Source: Roseicyclus persicicus (GTDB lineage: Bacteria; Pseudomonadota; Alphaproteobacteria; Rhodobacterales; Rhodobacteraceae). From it: a stretch of 64,000 nt of DNA. The notes beneath the pieces were generated by a model. The model saw only the letters and a list, made by a program, of their open reading frames with translations, ran no database searches and was not told the DNA's origin. Position numbers and translations under genes: made by a program. Where the stretch lies: positions 186,001 to 250,000 of the forward strand of contig NZ_JAAZQQ010000001.1 in assembly GCF_012395815.1 (NCBI RefSeq). The letters run 5' to 3'. Positions 51,141 through 60,034 of this stretch are shown here, in pieces (the first letter of the stretch is position 1; the number at the start of each line of letters is the position of its first letter).

Positions 51141-51725
51141 ATGGAACACGCCTTCTCGATCCTCGATGCCAGGCTTCCGCATTGCCATCTTTTCATCGTG
51201 TCGGAGCCGGGCTGTCCGGTGCGGCACCACGCCGACAGGCTGAGGGCGCACATGGCGGGCGTCTGGACCGTCCCGTCGCTTGCCCTGGCCGGCGCGATGG
51301 CCGCGCCGCTCGGGGAGCAGGCGATCGCCCTCGTCAGCGCCGACATGTTTGCCGACCCGGATCACGCCCTGCCGCTCCTGGCCGGGTTTCGCGCGGCCAA
51401 TCCCGCCCTGCGCATGGTCGTCGCGTCGCAACGCTTCGACCGGCACGGGTTCGACGGCGGGTGCAGCCATGCCGATGCCCTGCTGCGTCTCCCGGCCGGG
51501 CCCGTCGGGGTGACCCTCGCGCTCGGCGCGGCGATGACCAATCATGCCCGGGCGCTGGTCGAGGACCGGGCGGCGCAGGCTGCCGTCGCGGCGCAGGGCA
51601 AGGCCGAGGCCGCCTGTGCGCCCGATGCGCGCCGTCGGCTTCGCGGGGGGCGCGCAACCATAGAACCCCGGCTGCAACTTTCGTGTCGTTGCCTGAAAAC
51701 CGGCCGCGCCGTAGGTGTTTCGTGA
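51141..51725 (+). CDS. Hypothetical protein with a receiver-like alpha/beta fold
   Basis: 194 residues. The pattern of short hydrophobic strands and helices (HCHLFIVSEPGCPVRHHADR, EQAIALVSADMFADPDHALP, NPALRMVVASQRFDRHGF) resembles a degenerate response-regulator receiver without the acidic pocket and without a clear phospho-acceptor Asp. The C-terminal 50 residues are Ala/Arg-rich and may not be structured. GAAGGG ten bases upstream is a fair ribosome binding site. It sits between flp and the hybrid kinase. It may also be a chance open frame; confidence is moderate. Confidence 0.5.
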   Translation: MEHAFSILDARLPHCHLFIVSEPGCPVRHHADRLRAHMAGVWTVPSLALAGAMAAPLGEQAIALVSADMFADPDHALPLLAGFRAANPALRMVVASQRFDRHGFDGGCSHADALLRLPAGPVGVTLALGAAMTNHARALVEDRAAQAAVAAQGKAEAACAPDARRRLRGGRATIEPRLQLSCRCLKTGRAVGVS

Positions 51726-51859
51726 ATGCCTGACCAATGCATTCACCCCGCCTGCTGGGCATCCGATCTGCCATATGGCAGTTACTCCAGGAATCGGATG
51801 CCCAGCACCTTTTTCAGCCGTTGCACCGGCACGCCCTGACGCCGGGCCCCGCCGCGGTG

Positions 51860-54457
51860 TCAGGCCGCCGTCAGCCGCGACAACGCCGCCTCGACCCGGT
51901 CGGCCAGGACCGAGATCCGGCCCAGCAGCTCGGGCGATACCCCCGCAGGACCGTCCGTCGCCGCCCGCTCCAGCGCCTGGAGCGCCTGGCCGAGGTCGGA
52001 CAGGCCCATCATCAGCGCGGCGCCTGCCGCGGCATGGGCGGCCTCGGCGGTGGAGTCGGCCCCGGATGTTCCCTGCGCGACCGCGTCACGGGCGCCTGCG
52101 ACGATGCTTGCGGCCAGGGCCAGCCCGACCTCCTGCCCGGTCAGGTCGAAGGCCTCGGACAGCGTCTCGACAAGGTCGTCCGGCGCATCGGTCGCCGCCC
52201 CCGGCGCGGCGTCGCGCGCCGCCAGGTGCGCCTCCAGCTCGCGCAGGCCGAAGGGCTTGGTCAGGACCGACGACATGCCCGACGCCCGGAAATCCTCGGT
52301 CTCGATCACGTCGACCTGGGCCGTGATCCCCACGATGAGGGCCTCGCGCGAGGCGCCGCCGGCGCGGATCAGCCGCGTCGCCGCGAACCCGTTCATCCCG
52401 GGCATCCGCAGGTCCATCAGGATCAGGCCGAAGCCCTCGGACCGGGCCAGCGCGACCGCGTCCTCGCCCGAGTGGCGGCACTGCACCGCGTAGCCCAGCC
52501 GTTCCAGCATCCGGGACACGAGGCAGGCGTTGACGTCGTTGTCGTCGACCACGAGGGCCGCCATCGACCCCGCCGACCGGGCAGGGGGGGCGACGGCCGG
52601 CTGCGGGCGGGGCCCGGCGCGCCCGTCGTCTTCGGGCCGGTCCGCCGCGCCGTCGCCCACGACCAGCGGCACGACGAAGCGGAAGGTGGCCCCGGCGCCC
52701 GGCGTGCTCTCGACCTCGATGCGGCCGGCCATGCGGGCGAGATCCTGCCGGACGATGGCCAGGCCCAGCCCGAAGCCGGGATTGGCCGCCGTTAAGGCCG
52801 TCGCCTCGGCCTGCTCGAAGGGGGCGAAGATGCGGTCGCGGTCCTCCGGCGCGATGCCGGGCCCGGTGTCCGACACCGCGGTGACCAGTTCGGCCTGTCC
52901 CGGCGCGACCCCGCGCCGGAGGTCGAGCCGGACCCGCACGCGCCCGCCATCGGTGAACTTGACGGCATTGCCGACCAGGTTGAACACCGTCCGCGCATAG
53001 GCCTTGGGATTGCCAAGCAGCCTCGGCCGCCCGTCGAAGCCGAGGCTGTCCATGCCGAGCGCGGTCTGCTTGCCCTGCGCCAGCGGCCCCATCTCCTCGA
53101 GGATCGAGCGCACGACGGCGACCGGGTCGATCTCGGTCGGGGCCTGGGGCCCGTCCTCGCTGCGGATCGCATCGAGCGCGTAGTCGATCTGGTCGAGGGC
53201 CCGCTCGCTGCACTTGCGCGCCGTGGCCAGCAGATCGCGCGCCTCGTCATCCAGCCGGTCCGCCGCCAGCAGGTCGAGCGACGCGACCACGCCATGCAGC
53301 GGTGTCCGCATCTCGTGGCTCATGGTCGAGAGAAAGCGGCTCCTGGCCTCCGCGTGCTTGCGGGCCTCGCGCAGCGCAAGCCGCAGCTTTTCCTCGACCG
53401 CGAGCCGGGCCGAGATGTCGCGGACGAAGACAAAGACGCGCGGCTCGCCCTCGGTCGTCTCCTCGACCCGCAGGGCGACGAGGGTGTCGATCACCGCGCC
53501 ATCGGCGCGTCGCCCCTTGAACCGCACCGGCCCCAGCCCCGCGCCTTCGCCCGCCTCGCGCGCGGCGAGGATCGCGCGCATCCCCCGCCGGTAGTGGCGC
53601 AGGCGGTGCTCCGGCACCACGGTCTCCTCGAGCAGCCGCCCCTCGAGCCCGCCCTCGTCGTAGCGGAAGATCGTCCGGGCCGCGGGATTGCTCAGCAGGA
53701 TGCGCCCGCTGCGGTCGCAGACCAGGACGCCCTCCTGCGCCCCTTCAAATGCCTTGTTCACCAGCGCCTGGGCGCGCTGGGTCTCGCGGGCCTGCCGCTG
53801 CATCATGCGCATGAGCCGCAACGCAAGCGCCGCCGACATGAGCGTCAGGCCGAGCAGAAAGACCGACTCGATCAGGAACCACCGGAACAGCCCCCGTTCG
53901 CGGATCCGGGCATCCTCGGCGCGCGCCACCAGCGCCTGCAGGGCCCCCACCGAGAGCAGGCGGATGCCCTGCTCCATCTGCGTGGCGATCCGGTAGACGT
54001 CGCCAAGGGTGCCGGCATCGGCCGGGACCGCCGCGTCGATCCGGCGCGCGATGTCGTCGCGTTGCGCGGTGAGAACGGCGAGGTCGGTCTCGAAGGTCGC
54101 CGTCAGGTCGATCTGCCGCAGGGTGGCCACGAAGGCCCGGATGCGGCTGTAGAAGATGTCGAACTGGAGCCGCATCTCCGCATCCCGGGTCGCCACGAGG
54201 CCGGGATCCTCCGCCTCGAGCGCCTGCTGCGCATCGCGGACCGCGATCACGAAGCCCTGGTAGTCGACCTCGAGCTGCGAGACGTTCCACGCCCTGTTGT
54301 CGCCCTGGGCCTCGCGCACGTCCCGCAGATTGCGATCGAACAGCCAGACGCTGGCGGCCAACGCGATCACGTTGAACAGCAAGAACGCCAGCAGCAGGTA
54401 GGCGATGGCGGGGCGGCCCGGCATCGACCCGAACACGCCGGCTTCGGACCTGGCCAC
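51860..54457 (-). CDS. Hybrid sensor histidine kinase (PAS, HisKA, HATPase, REC, HPt)
   Basis: 865 residues from a GTG at 54457. Two membrane helices (IAYLLLAFLLFNVIALAASV near 18-37; FLIESVFLLGLTLMSAALAL near 193-212) bracket a ~150-residue helical periplasmic sensor. A PAS domain follows (GVLVCDRSGRILLSNPAART), then HisKA with STMSHEMRTPLHGVV (His near 380), HATPase (NLVGNAVKFTDGG, DTGPGIAP, GFGLGLAIV), a receiver with LILMDLRMPGMNGF (Asp near 679) and a C-terminal HPt whose motif is AAHAAAGAALMMG (His near 807) instead of AHxLKGxxxxxG. It lies two bases after the SUOX-fold gene and is probably its signalling partner. Confidence 0.94.
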   Translation of the reverse strand: MARSEAGVFGSMPGRPAIAYLLLAFLLFNVIALAASVWLFDRNLRDVREAQGDNRAWNVSQLEVDYQGFVIAVRDAQQALEAEDPGLVATRDAEMRLQFDIFYSRIRAFVATLRQIDLTATFETDLAVLTAQRDDIARRIDAAVPADAGTLGDVYRIATQMEQGIRLLSVGALQALVARAEDARIRERGLFRWFLIESVFLLGLTLMSAALALRLMRMMQRQARETQRAQALVNKAFEGAQEGVLVCDRSGRILLSNPAARTIFRYDEGGLEGRLLEETVVPEHRLRHYRRGMRAILAAREAGEGAGLGPVRFKGRRADGAVIDTLVALRVEETTEGEPRVFVFVRDISARLAVEEKLRLALREARKHAEARSRFLSTMSHEMRTPLHGVVASLDLLAADRLDDEARDLLATARKCSERALDQIDYALDAIRSEDGPQAPTEIDPVAVVRSILEEMGPLAQGKQTALGMDSLGFDGRPRLLGNPKAYARTVFNLVGNAVKFTDGGRVRVRLDLRRGVAPGQAELVTAVSDTGPGIAPEDRDRIFAPFEQAEATALTAANPGFGLGLAIVRQDLARMAGRIEVESTPGAGATFRFVVPLVVGDGAADRPEDDGRAGPRPQPAVAPPARSAGSMAALVVDDNDVNACLVSRMLERLGYAVQCRHSGEDAVALARSEGFGLILMDLRMPGMNGFAATRLIRAGGASREALIVGITAQVDVIETEDFRASGMSSVLTKPFGLRELEAHLAARDAAPGAATDAPDDLVETLSEAFDLTGQEVGLALAASIVAGARDAVAQGTSGADSTAEAAHAAAGAALMMGLSDLGQALQALERAATDGPAGVSPELLGRISVLADRVEAALSRLTAA

Positions 54458-54459
54458 GG

Positions 54460-54990
54460 TCAGAGGGCCTCGATGCGCCGCAACTGCCAGACACTGACGG
54501 CGAACACGGATTCCGACCGGAAGCGCGCGTCGGAGTCATAGGGAAAGACCAGCCAGAGCGGCCCCTTGTCCCGGACGCTGAAGGGCTGTCCGTCGATGCG
54601 GTTGGCGATGATCGGCGCCGCCGCCTCGATCCGGTCGGTCTCGATCTCGACCGAGTAATCGTTGAGGGCCGTCAGCCTGAGCCGCCGGACGTCCGCGGCA
54701 AGCCCCGCCGCCCGCAGCACCTCGGCCAGCGGCGGCCCGGAGAACTCGACCTCGCCCTCGGTCCAGATGGTCGTCGTGGTGAAGGTCTCCGTGGCCATCG
54801 CGGTCAGGTCCGCGTCGGAGAAATCCACGCCCGCGGCCCCCGGTGACGGGATCACGGTCAGGATGGTGCCGGGCTGCTGGGCCACGAGGCGGCGGCCGGG
54901 CACGACGGCACAGCCGGCCGCGACCAGGCCGATCAGAAGGCTTCGACGGGTGGGCAAACGGAGGTCATGCATACCGATATCCGCTGACAC
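54460..54990 (-). CDS. Exported SUOX-fold (oxidoreductase molybdopterin-binding-like) protein without Mo-ligand cysteine
   Basis: About 176 residues from GTG 54990, or 170 from ATG 54972. The signal peptide (RRSLLIGLVAAGCAVVPGRR) has AAGC, a possible weak lipobox. The mature domain (DFSDADLTAMATETFTTTTI, WTEGEVEFSGPPLAEVLRAA, YSVEIETDRIEAAAPIIANR, PYDSDARFRSESVFAVSVWQ) follows the sulfite-oxidase fold, but it has no cysteine at all, so the usual Mo ligand is missing. GAGGA precedes the GTG with short spacing. Directly upstream of and almost overlapping the kinase, it may bind a ligand and feed the sensor domain. Confidence 0.85.
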   Translation of the reverse strand: MSADIGMHDLRLPTRRSLLIGLVAAGCAVVPGRRLVAQQPGTILTVIPSPGAAGVDFSDADLTAMATETFTTTTIWTEGEVEFSGPPLAEVLRAAGLAADVRRLRLTALNDYSVEIETDRIEAAAPIIANRIDGQPFSVRDKGPLWLVFPYDSDARFRSESVFAVSVWQLRRIEAL

Positions 54991-55207
54991 AGTTCCTCTG
55001 TTTCTTGAACATATCTAACGGGCATTCCAGATGTCTTTGGATATTTGGCGTGCAACTCTGTATGTTCGCACGACTTGGCCCCGTTTGTGCCTTTCCGGCG
55101 TCCAATTCCCGCGTAGATCGGGCGGTAGTGAAGCAGCCCGGCACGGCCGTCGGGCGCAGGCCCCGCATCAGGCGGCCGCCATCGATACGCGAATTGGGTA
55201 AGATTAC

Positions 55208-55819
55208 ATGCAAGGTGCACAGTCCAGGATCAAGCTGATCATCGCCGACGACCACGTGCTGCTCGGCCAGGCCGTGGCCGCCACGCTGAAATCCGAGGAC
55301 CATTACGACGTCGCCGTGGCCAAGTCCCTGCCCGAGCTGCTGGCGGCCCTGAAGGAGACGTCGTTCGACATCGTGATGCTCGACCTCAAGATGCCGGGCA
55401 TGGTCGGCCTGCCGTCGGTCAAGCAGGTGTGCGAGGCGACGGGCGACGGCAATGTCGTCCTGTTCACCGGGCAGGTGGACCGGCGCTTCGTCGCGGACTG
55501 CCAGGCGATCGGCGTGACCGGCCATATTCCCAAGGACCTGCCGCTCCGGTCGCTGGACAGCGCGCTGCAGCTGATCCATTCGGGCCAGCCCTTCCTGCCG
55601 ATCATGGCAAGCCCCGACCCGGCGGCGGCCGATCTGACCGACCGGGAGCTGCACATCCTGCGGCTGGCCGCGGACGGAATGACGAACAAGGAGATCGCGC
55701 GCGACATCGCCGTCTCGGAGGTGTCGATCAAGATGCACATGCGCAACATCTGCCGCAAGCTGGGCGCCCGCAACCGCGCCCACGCCGCGATCATCGGACG
55801 CGAACTCCTGCTGATCTGA
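55208..55819 (+). CDS. NarL/FixJ-type response regulator
   Basis: 203 residues. Receiver domain KLIIADDHVLLGQAVAATLK with phospho-acceptor Asp59 in DIVMLDLKMPGM, T/K switch residues in VVLFTGQVD and HIPKDLPLRSL; C-terminal LuxR HTH ELHILRLAADGMTNKEIARD followed by IAVSEVSIKMHMRNICRKLG. Divergent from the SUOX/kinase operon across a 217-bp AT-richer interval, so it is the likely output of that kinase and may control both directions. Confidence 0.95.
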   Translation: MQGAQSRIKLIIADDHVLLGQAVAATLKSEDHYDVAVAKSLPELLAALKETSFDIVMLDLKMPGMVGLPSVKQVCEATGDGNVVLFTGQVDRRFVADCQAIGVTGHIPKDLPLRSLDSALQLIHSGQPFLPIMASPDPAAADLTDRELHILRLAADGMTNKEIARDIAVSEVSIKMHMRNICRKLGARNRAHAAIIGRELLLI

Positions 55820-55997
55820 CCGCATCTCCGGGGAGGCCCCCGTCACCGCGCCGCCGTCCTTGACCGACCCGACAGGGGGCGATCTCGACCGCCGGACGCG
55901 GAGACCCGACGGGCCCGAGGCGTGTTCGCCTGATCCGGGCAGACAACGGACCACCGGGGCCGGGGCCGCATCGGGGGGGATGTTGCAGGGGGAGGGG

Positions 55998-56087
55998 TGG
56001 CGGAGACGAAGGGATTCGAACCCTCGAGACGGTTTCCCGTCTGCACCCTTAGCAGGGGTGTGCCTTCGACCACTCGGCCACGTCTCC
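55998..56087 (-). tRNA. tRNA-Ser (anticodon GCT)
   Basis: The minus strand reads a complete 90-base tRNA with a seven-pair acceptor stem (GGAGACG, 56087-56081, with CGTCTCC, 56008-56002), D-loop GTGGCCGAGTGG, anticodon loop CTGCTAA with anticodon GCT, a long variable arm (GCAGACGGGAAACCGTCTC) and T-loop GGTTCGAATCC. The CCA end is encoded (55998-56000). The long variable arm confirms serine. Confidence 0.97.
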
Positions 56088-56170
56088 GCCGTTCCGTCTA
56101 ATGGCGGCGCAGGGCGGGGACAAGCGAAAATCAGGGCGCAACGGCAAGGTTGCGGCCGGTCGCGGGGGCG

Positions 56171-57268
56171 TCAGGCGTTGAACAGGAAGTGCAGGACGTC
56201 GCCGTCCTTGACCTCGTAGCCCTTGCCCTCGACGCGCATCTTGCCGGCGTCCTTCGCCCCGGTCTCGCCACCCAGCGCGACGTAGTCGTCGTAGGCGATG
56301 GTCTCGGCCCGGATGAAGCCGCGCTCGAAGTCGCCGTGGATCACGCCGGCGGCCTGCGGCGCCATCGTGCCCTTGCGGATGGTCCAGGCGCGCGCCTCCT
56401 TGGGGCCCACTGTGAAATAGGTCTGCAGGCCCAAAAGCGCGTAGCCCGCCCGGATCAGCCGGTCGAGCCCGGGCTCCTCCAGCCCCATCTCGGACAGGAA
56501 CATCGCGGCCTCCTCGGCGTCGAGCTGGGCGATTTCCTCCTCGATCTGGGCCGAGATGATGACATGCGCGGCGCCCTGCGCCTCGGCCATCGCGATCACC
56601 TTGGCGGACTGGGCGTTGCCGGTCGCGGCGGCGGCCTCCTCGACGTTGCAGACGTAGAGGATCGGCTTGGCGGTCAGCAGCTGGAGCATCTTCCACGCCT
56701 TCTGGTCGTCCTCGGCGACGGGCACCAGCCGCGCCGGCTTGCCGTCCTCCAGCATCGCCTGCGCGGCCTTCAGCAGGCGCTCCTGCGCGATCGCCTCCTT
56801 GTCGCCGCCGCGGACCTTGCGGGTGATGTTCTGCAGCCGCTTTTCCACCGACTCCAGATCGGCCAGCATCAGCTCGGTCTCGATGGTGTCGGCGTCCGCG
56901 ATGGGGTCGACCCGGCCCTCGACATGGGTCACGTCGCCGTCCTCGAAGCAGCGCAGCACGTGGGCGATGGCGTCGCATTCGCGGATGTTGGCGAGGAACT
57001 GGTTGCCGAGGCCCTCGCCCTTGGATGCGCCCTTCACCAGCCCCGCGATGTCGACGAAGGTCATCCGCGCCGGGATGACCTGCCGCGACTGGGCGATGGC
57101 GGCCAGCCGGTCGAGGCGGGCGTCGGGCACCGCGACCTCGCCCACGTTGGGCTCGATGGTGCAGAAGGGGAAGTTCGCCGCCTGCGCCGCGGCGGTGCGG
57201 GTCAGCGCGTTGAAGAGCGTGGACTTGCCCACGTTCGGCAGCCCCACGATGCCCATCTTGAAGCCCAT
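56171..57268 (-). CDS. ychF: Redox-regulated ATPase YchF (Obg-family)
   Basis: 365 residues. P-loop GIVGLPNVGKSTLFNALTRT (8-27), FPFCTIEPNVGEVAVPDARL, switch MTFVDIAGLVKGASKGEGLG, NPxD-equivalent CNVEEA region and a C-terminal TGS domain (GLQTYFTVGPKEARAWTIRK, GFIRAETIAYDDY). A translation-linked, ribosome-binding P-loop protein that prefers ATP. GGAGGATGCG precedes the ATG. It follows the tRNA-Ser gene region on the same strand. Confidence 0.97.
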   Translation of the reverse strand: MGFKMGIVGLPNVGKSTLFNALTRTAAAQAANFPFCTIEPNVGEVAVPDARLDRLAAIAQSRQVIPARMTFVDIAGLVKGASKGEGLGNQFLANIRECDAIAHVLRCFEDGDVTHVEGRVDPIADADTIETELMLADLESVEKRLQNITRKVRGGDKEAIAQERLLKAAQAMLEDGKPARLVPVAEDDQKAWKMLQLLTAKPILYVCNVEEAAAATGNAQSAKVIAMAEAQGAAHVIISAQIEEEIAQLDAEEAAMFLSEMGLEEPGLDRLIRAGYALLGLQTYFTVGPKEARAWTIRKGTMAPQAAGVIHGDFERGFIRAETIAYDDYVALGGETGAKDAGKMRVEGKGYEVKDGDVLHFLFNA

Positions 57269-57449
57269 CCGCGCATCCTCCGCCAACCTCGGGAAATCCG
57301 CGCGCATGTAGGGGGGGCGGGGCGGCGGCGTCAAGGCGGGCTTGACTCGAAGGCCCGCGCGGGCCACCTGCCCGGTGCGGCGTGCGCGCCGTCCCCGCGT
57401 GGCTGGGGCGTTGGACCAGTGCTGACCGCACCCCGGGGGCCCGCCGGCG

Positions 57450-58805
57450 GTGCAGACGGATCGTCTGATGCCTGCCCTGCCCCGCACCGAACCCGGCGCG
57501 CTCCGCGCCGAGATCGGCCCGCTCCTGTCCCTGTCGGTGCCCATGATGGTGGGCCTGTCGGCCAGCACGCTGATGGGCGTGGTCGACACCGTCATGGTGG
57601 CGCCGCTCGGCACCGTGGCGCTGGCCGCCGTCGGCATCGCCTCGGCGGTGGGCATCCTGTTCCTGGCTGCGCTCTGGGGGATCGTCACGATCACCGGCGT
57701 GCGGATGGCGCAGGCGCAGGGCGCGGGCGACGCGGCGGGGGTGTCGGCCGAGCTGCGGGCGGGGCTGGCGCTCGGCGGGCTGACGGGCTTGGCCGGGGCG
57801 GTGGCCATGGTGGTCCTGCTGCCGATGCTCGGGCCGATCGGCCAGCCGCCCGAGGTGATCGCGGCGATCCCGGCCTACTGGGCGCTGGTTGCCGCGGCGC
57901 TGGTGCCCTTCACCGTGTTCTTCGTGCTCAAGGCGCTGTTCGACACCATCGGGCGGCCCTGGACCGGGGTGGCGCTGGGCTATCTGGGCGTCGGGCTGAA
58001 CGTGCCGTTGAACCAGCTGTTCATCTTCGAGCTTGGCTTCGGGCTGACCGGGGCCGGAATCGCGAGCCTCCTGTCCCAGACCGCCACGCTGGCCGCGGCG
58101 CTCCTGCTCTGGCGGCACCTGCGCGCCCTTGCCCCGTTCCGCCAGCCCGCGCGCGGCCTGTGGGCCCGGGTGCGGGCGCAGTGGCGCGACGGCTGGCCGC
58201 TGATGCTGGGCTATGCCGGCGAGGGCGGCTCCTACGCGCTGATCGGGGTGATGATCGGCTGGCTGGGGGCGCAGGCGCTGGCCGCCAACCAGATCGTGCA
58301 CGCGGTGGCGGGGGTGGCCTACGTGTTCCCGCTGGGCATGGCGGGGGCGGCCTCGATCCGGGTGGGGCTGGCCGTCGGCGGGGGCGGGCGGGCGCGGCTC
58401 CGGCCGATCCTCAAGGCCGCGCTCCTGATCGTGACGGGCTGGATGCTGGCGGTGATGGCGGTGCTGCTGGTCGCGGGCGAGGCCATCGCCGCGCGGCTGT
58501 CGGACGATCCGGCGGTGGTGGCGCTGGCCGGCACCCTGTTCCTTGCGGTCGCCGCGATGCAGGTGGCCGACGGGGTGCAGTCGACCACGCTGGGCGCGCT
58601 GCGCGGGCTGCTCGACACGCGCTGGCCCACGGTCGTGTCGCTTGTCGCCTACTGGCCCGTCGCGCTGCCGGCGGGCTACACGATGGGGTTCGTCCTGGGC
58701 CTGGGCGCGGTCGGGGTCTGGATCGGCTTCGGCCTTGCGCTGGCGGTGGCGGCCGTGGCGTTGCCGCTGCGCTACCGGCACCTGACGCGGCCGAAGGCCC
58801 ATTGA
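57450..58805 (+). CDS. MATE-family multidrug efflux transporter
   Basis: 451 residues from GTG 57450 (445 from ATG 57468). Two six-helix halves: LLSLSVPMMVGLSASTLMGV, VDTVMVAPLGTVALAAVGIA and, in the second half, WPLMLGYAGEGGSYALIGVM, AAASI-like GMAGAASIRVGLAVGGGGRA. The pattern is the NorM/DinF branch, exporting cationic drugs against Na+ or H+. Substrate unknown. It is divergent from ychF; trpA follows 54 bp downstream. Confidence 0.92.
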   Translation: MQTDRLMPALPRTEPGALRAEIGPLLSLSVPMMVGLSASTLMGVVDTVMVAPLGTVALAAVGIASAVGILFLAALWGIVTITGVRMAQAQGAGDAAGVSAELRAGLALGGLTGLAGAVAMVVLLPMLGPIGQPPEVIAAIPAYWALVAAALVPFTVFFVLKALFDTIGRPWTGVALGYLGVGLNVPLNQLFIFELGFGLTGAGIASLLSQTATLAAALLLWRHLRALAPFRQPARGLWARVRAQWRDGWPLMLGYAGEGGSYALIGVMIGWLGAQALAANQIVHAVAGVAYVFPLGMAGAASIRVGLAVGGGGRARLRPILKAALLIVTGWMLAVMAVLLVAGEAIAARLSDDPAVVALAGTLFLAVAAMQVADGVQSTTLGALRGLLDTRWPTVVSLVAYWPVALPAGYTMGFVLGLGAVGVWIGFGLALAVAAVALPLRYRHLTRPKAH

Positions 58806-58859
58806 TTTCCGCGCGCCCATGGCCCAAACCCGGGCGGACCACGACGGAACGGGGCGGAC

Positions 58860-59651
58860 ATGACACGGATCGACGACACCTTCGCGCGGCTGAAGGCCGA
58901 GGGGAAGAAGGCCTTCGTGGCCTATGTCATGGCGGGCGATCCCGATTACGAGACCTCGCTGGCCATCGTGAAGGCGCTGCCCGGCGCGGGCGTCGACATC
59001 ATCGAGCTGGGGATGCCGTTCACCGACCCGATGGCCGATGGCCCGACGATCCAGCTGGCCGGCCAGCGCGCGCTCGAGGGTGGCCAGACGCTCGACAAGA
59101 CGCTGCAGATCGCGCGCGAGCTGCGCAAGGACGACCAGCGGACGCCGATCGTGATGATGGGCTACTACAACCCGATCTATTCGCGCGGCGTCGACCGCTT
59201 CCTTGCGCAGGCCAAGGAGGCCGGGATCGACGGCCTGATCGTCGTCGACCTGCCGCCCGAGGAGGATGACGAGCTCTGCATCCCCGCGCAGGCGGCGGGG
59301 CTGAACTTCATCCGGCTGGCCACGCCCACCACCGACGACAAGCGCCTGCCCAAGGTGCTGCAGAACACGTCGGGCTTTGTCTACTACGTGTCGATCACCG
59401 GCATCACCGGCGCCGCCGAGGCGCAGGCGGCCGAGGTCGGCCCCGAGGTCGCGCGGATCAAGTCGCAGACCGACCTGCCCGTGATCGTGGGCTTCGGCAT
59501 CAAGACGCCCGAGGCGGCGCAATCCATCGCCGGCATCGCCGATGGCTGCGTCGTGGGCTCGGCCATCGTGGCCGAGATCGCGGCGGGCAAGCCGGTGGAG
59601 GCGGTGGCCCGTTTCGTGAAGGGGCTGGCCGACGGGGCGCATCGCGCCTGA
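58860..59651 (+). CDS. trpA: Tryptophan synthase alpha subunit
   Basis: 263 residues. It cleaves indole-3-glycerol phosphate to indole and glyceraldehyde 3-phosphate for the beta subunit. The catalytic Glu is in [19 protein letters not shown] (near residue 49) and the catalytic Asp near 60; GYYNPIY and [12 protein letters not shown] are family motifs; the phosphate site is [12 protein letters not shown]. trpB and trpF are not next to it. The stop codon lies inside the first copy of a 13-bp palindromic repeat. GGAACGGGGCGG precedes the ATG. Confidence 0.97.
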   Translation: MTRIDDTFARLKAEGKKAFVAYVMAGDPDYETSLAIVKALPGAGVDIIELGMPFTDPMADGPTIQLAGQRALEGGQTLDKTLQIARELRKDDQRTPIVMMGYYNPIYSRGVDRFLAQAKEAGIDGLIVVDLPPEEDDELCIPAQAAGLNFIRLATPTTDDKRLPKVLQNTSGFVYYVSITGITGAAEAQAAEVGPEVARIKSQTDLPVIVGFGIKTPEAAQSIAGIADGCVVGSAIVAEIAAGKPVEAVARFVKGLADGAHRA

Positions 59652-59736
59652 GGCGCGTAAAGAGTCTTCGGCGCCTGAGGCGCGTAAAGACCCCTCGGCG
59701 CCCGAGGCGCGTCTTGGCCCTTGGCGCCTGAGGCGC
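59644..59736. repeat. Four copies of a 13-bp palindrome at ~27-bp spacing
   Basis: GCGCCTGAGGCGC occurs at 59644-59656, 59671-59683 and 59724-59736, with a one-base variant (GCGCCCGAGGCGC) at 59698-59710. Distances between copies are 27, 27 and 26 bases; the linker GTAAAGA is shared by the first two units. The first copy contains the trpA TGA. Together they could fold into a multi-stem terminator. An isolated GGCGCCTCAGGCGCC-like stretch near 15161-15175 is similar. Confidence 0.85.
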
Positions 59737-59912
59737 GAGGATCCATGGCCACATCCGGCCGTGGTCCCGACCGGGAATCAGCCCCGACTCCGCCCTTCGA
59801 AGCCCCGCCGCGCAAGGATCTGTCGTTTCTGCACCGCAGAACGAAAAAAAGTGACAGGTGAAATCTTCAATGCCGCAAGGCGTTTCCGTGTCACGGCGCT
59901 TAACACTCGAAA

Positions 59913-59930
59913 TGTAAACCTTGATTGACA
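59913..59930. promoter_or_regulatory. PpsR/CrtJ-type TGT-N12-ACA site upstream of the B12-binding gene
   Basis: TGTAAACCTTGATTGACA fits the TGT-N12-ACA palindrome used by the aerobic photosynthesis repressor PpsR/CrtJ. It overlaps a perfect TTGACA (59925-59930), 105 bases before the start of the B12-binding protein, whose relatives (PpaA/AerR) work with PpsR. A possible TATACA at 59941-59946 is too close to that -35. Binding is inferred. Confidence 0.4.
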
Positions 59931-60034
59931 CACCGGCCGGTATACAGTCGCGTTCAGTGACACGACTGCGCAGGCGCGGGCAGGGCAACGGCCCCCGGAA
60001 CCACGCCGCACGCGATGGACGACAAACGACCGGC

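Noticed and set aside
56049-59642. A long minus-strand open frame across ychF, the MATE gene and trpA
   Set aside because: It runs through three well-supported genes and has low-complexity Arg/Gly/His composition.
59644-59736. Possible CRISPR array because of regular repeat spacing
   Set aside because: Repeat units are 13 bp with partly conserved 14-bp linkers, only four copies, and no cas gene; it is a palindromic tandem repeat.
59925-59946. Promoter formed by TTGACA and TATACA
   Set aside because: The two hexamers are only 10 bp apart, too close for a sigma-70 promoter; they may belong to different elements.
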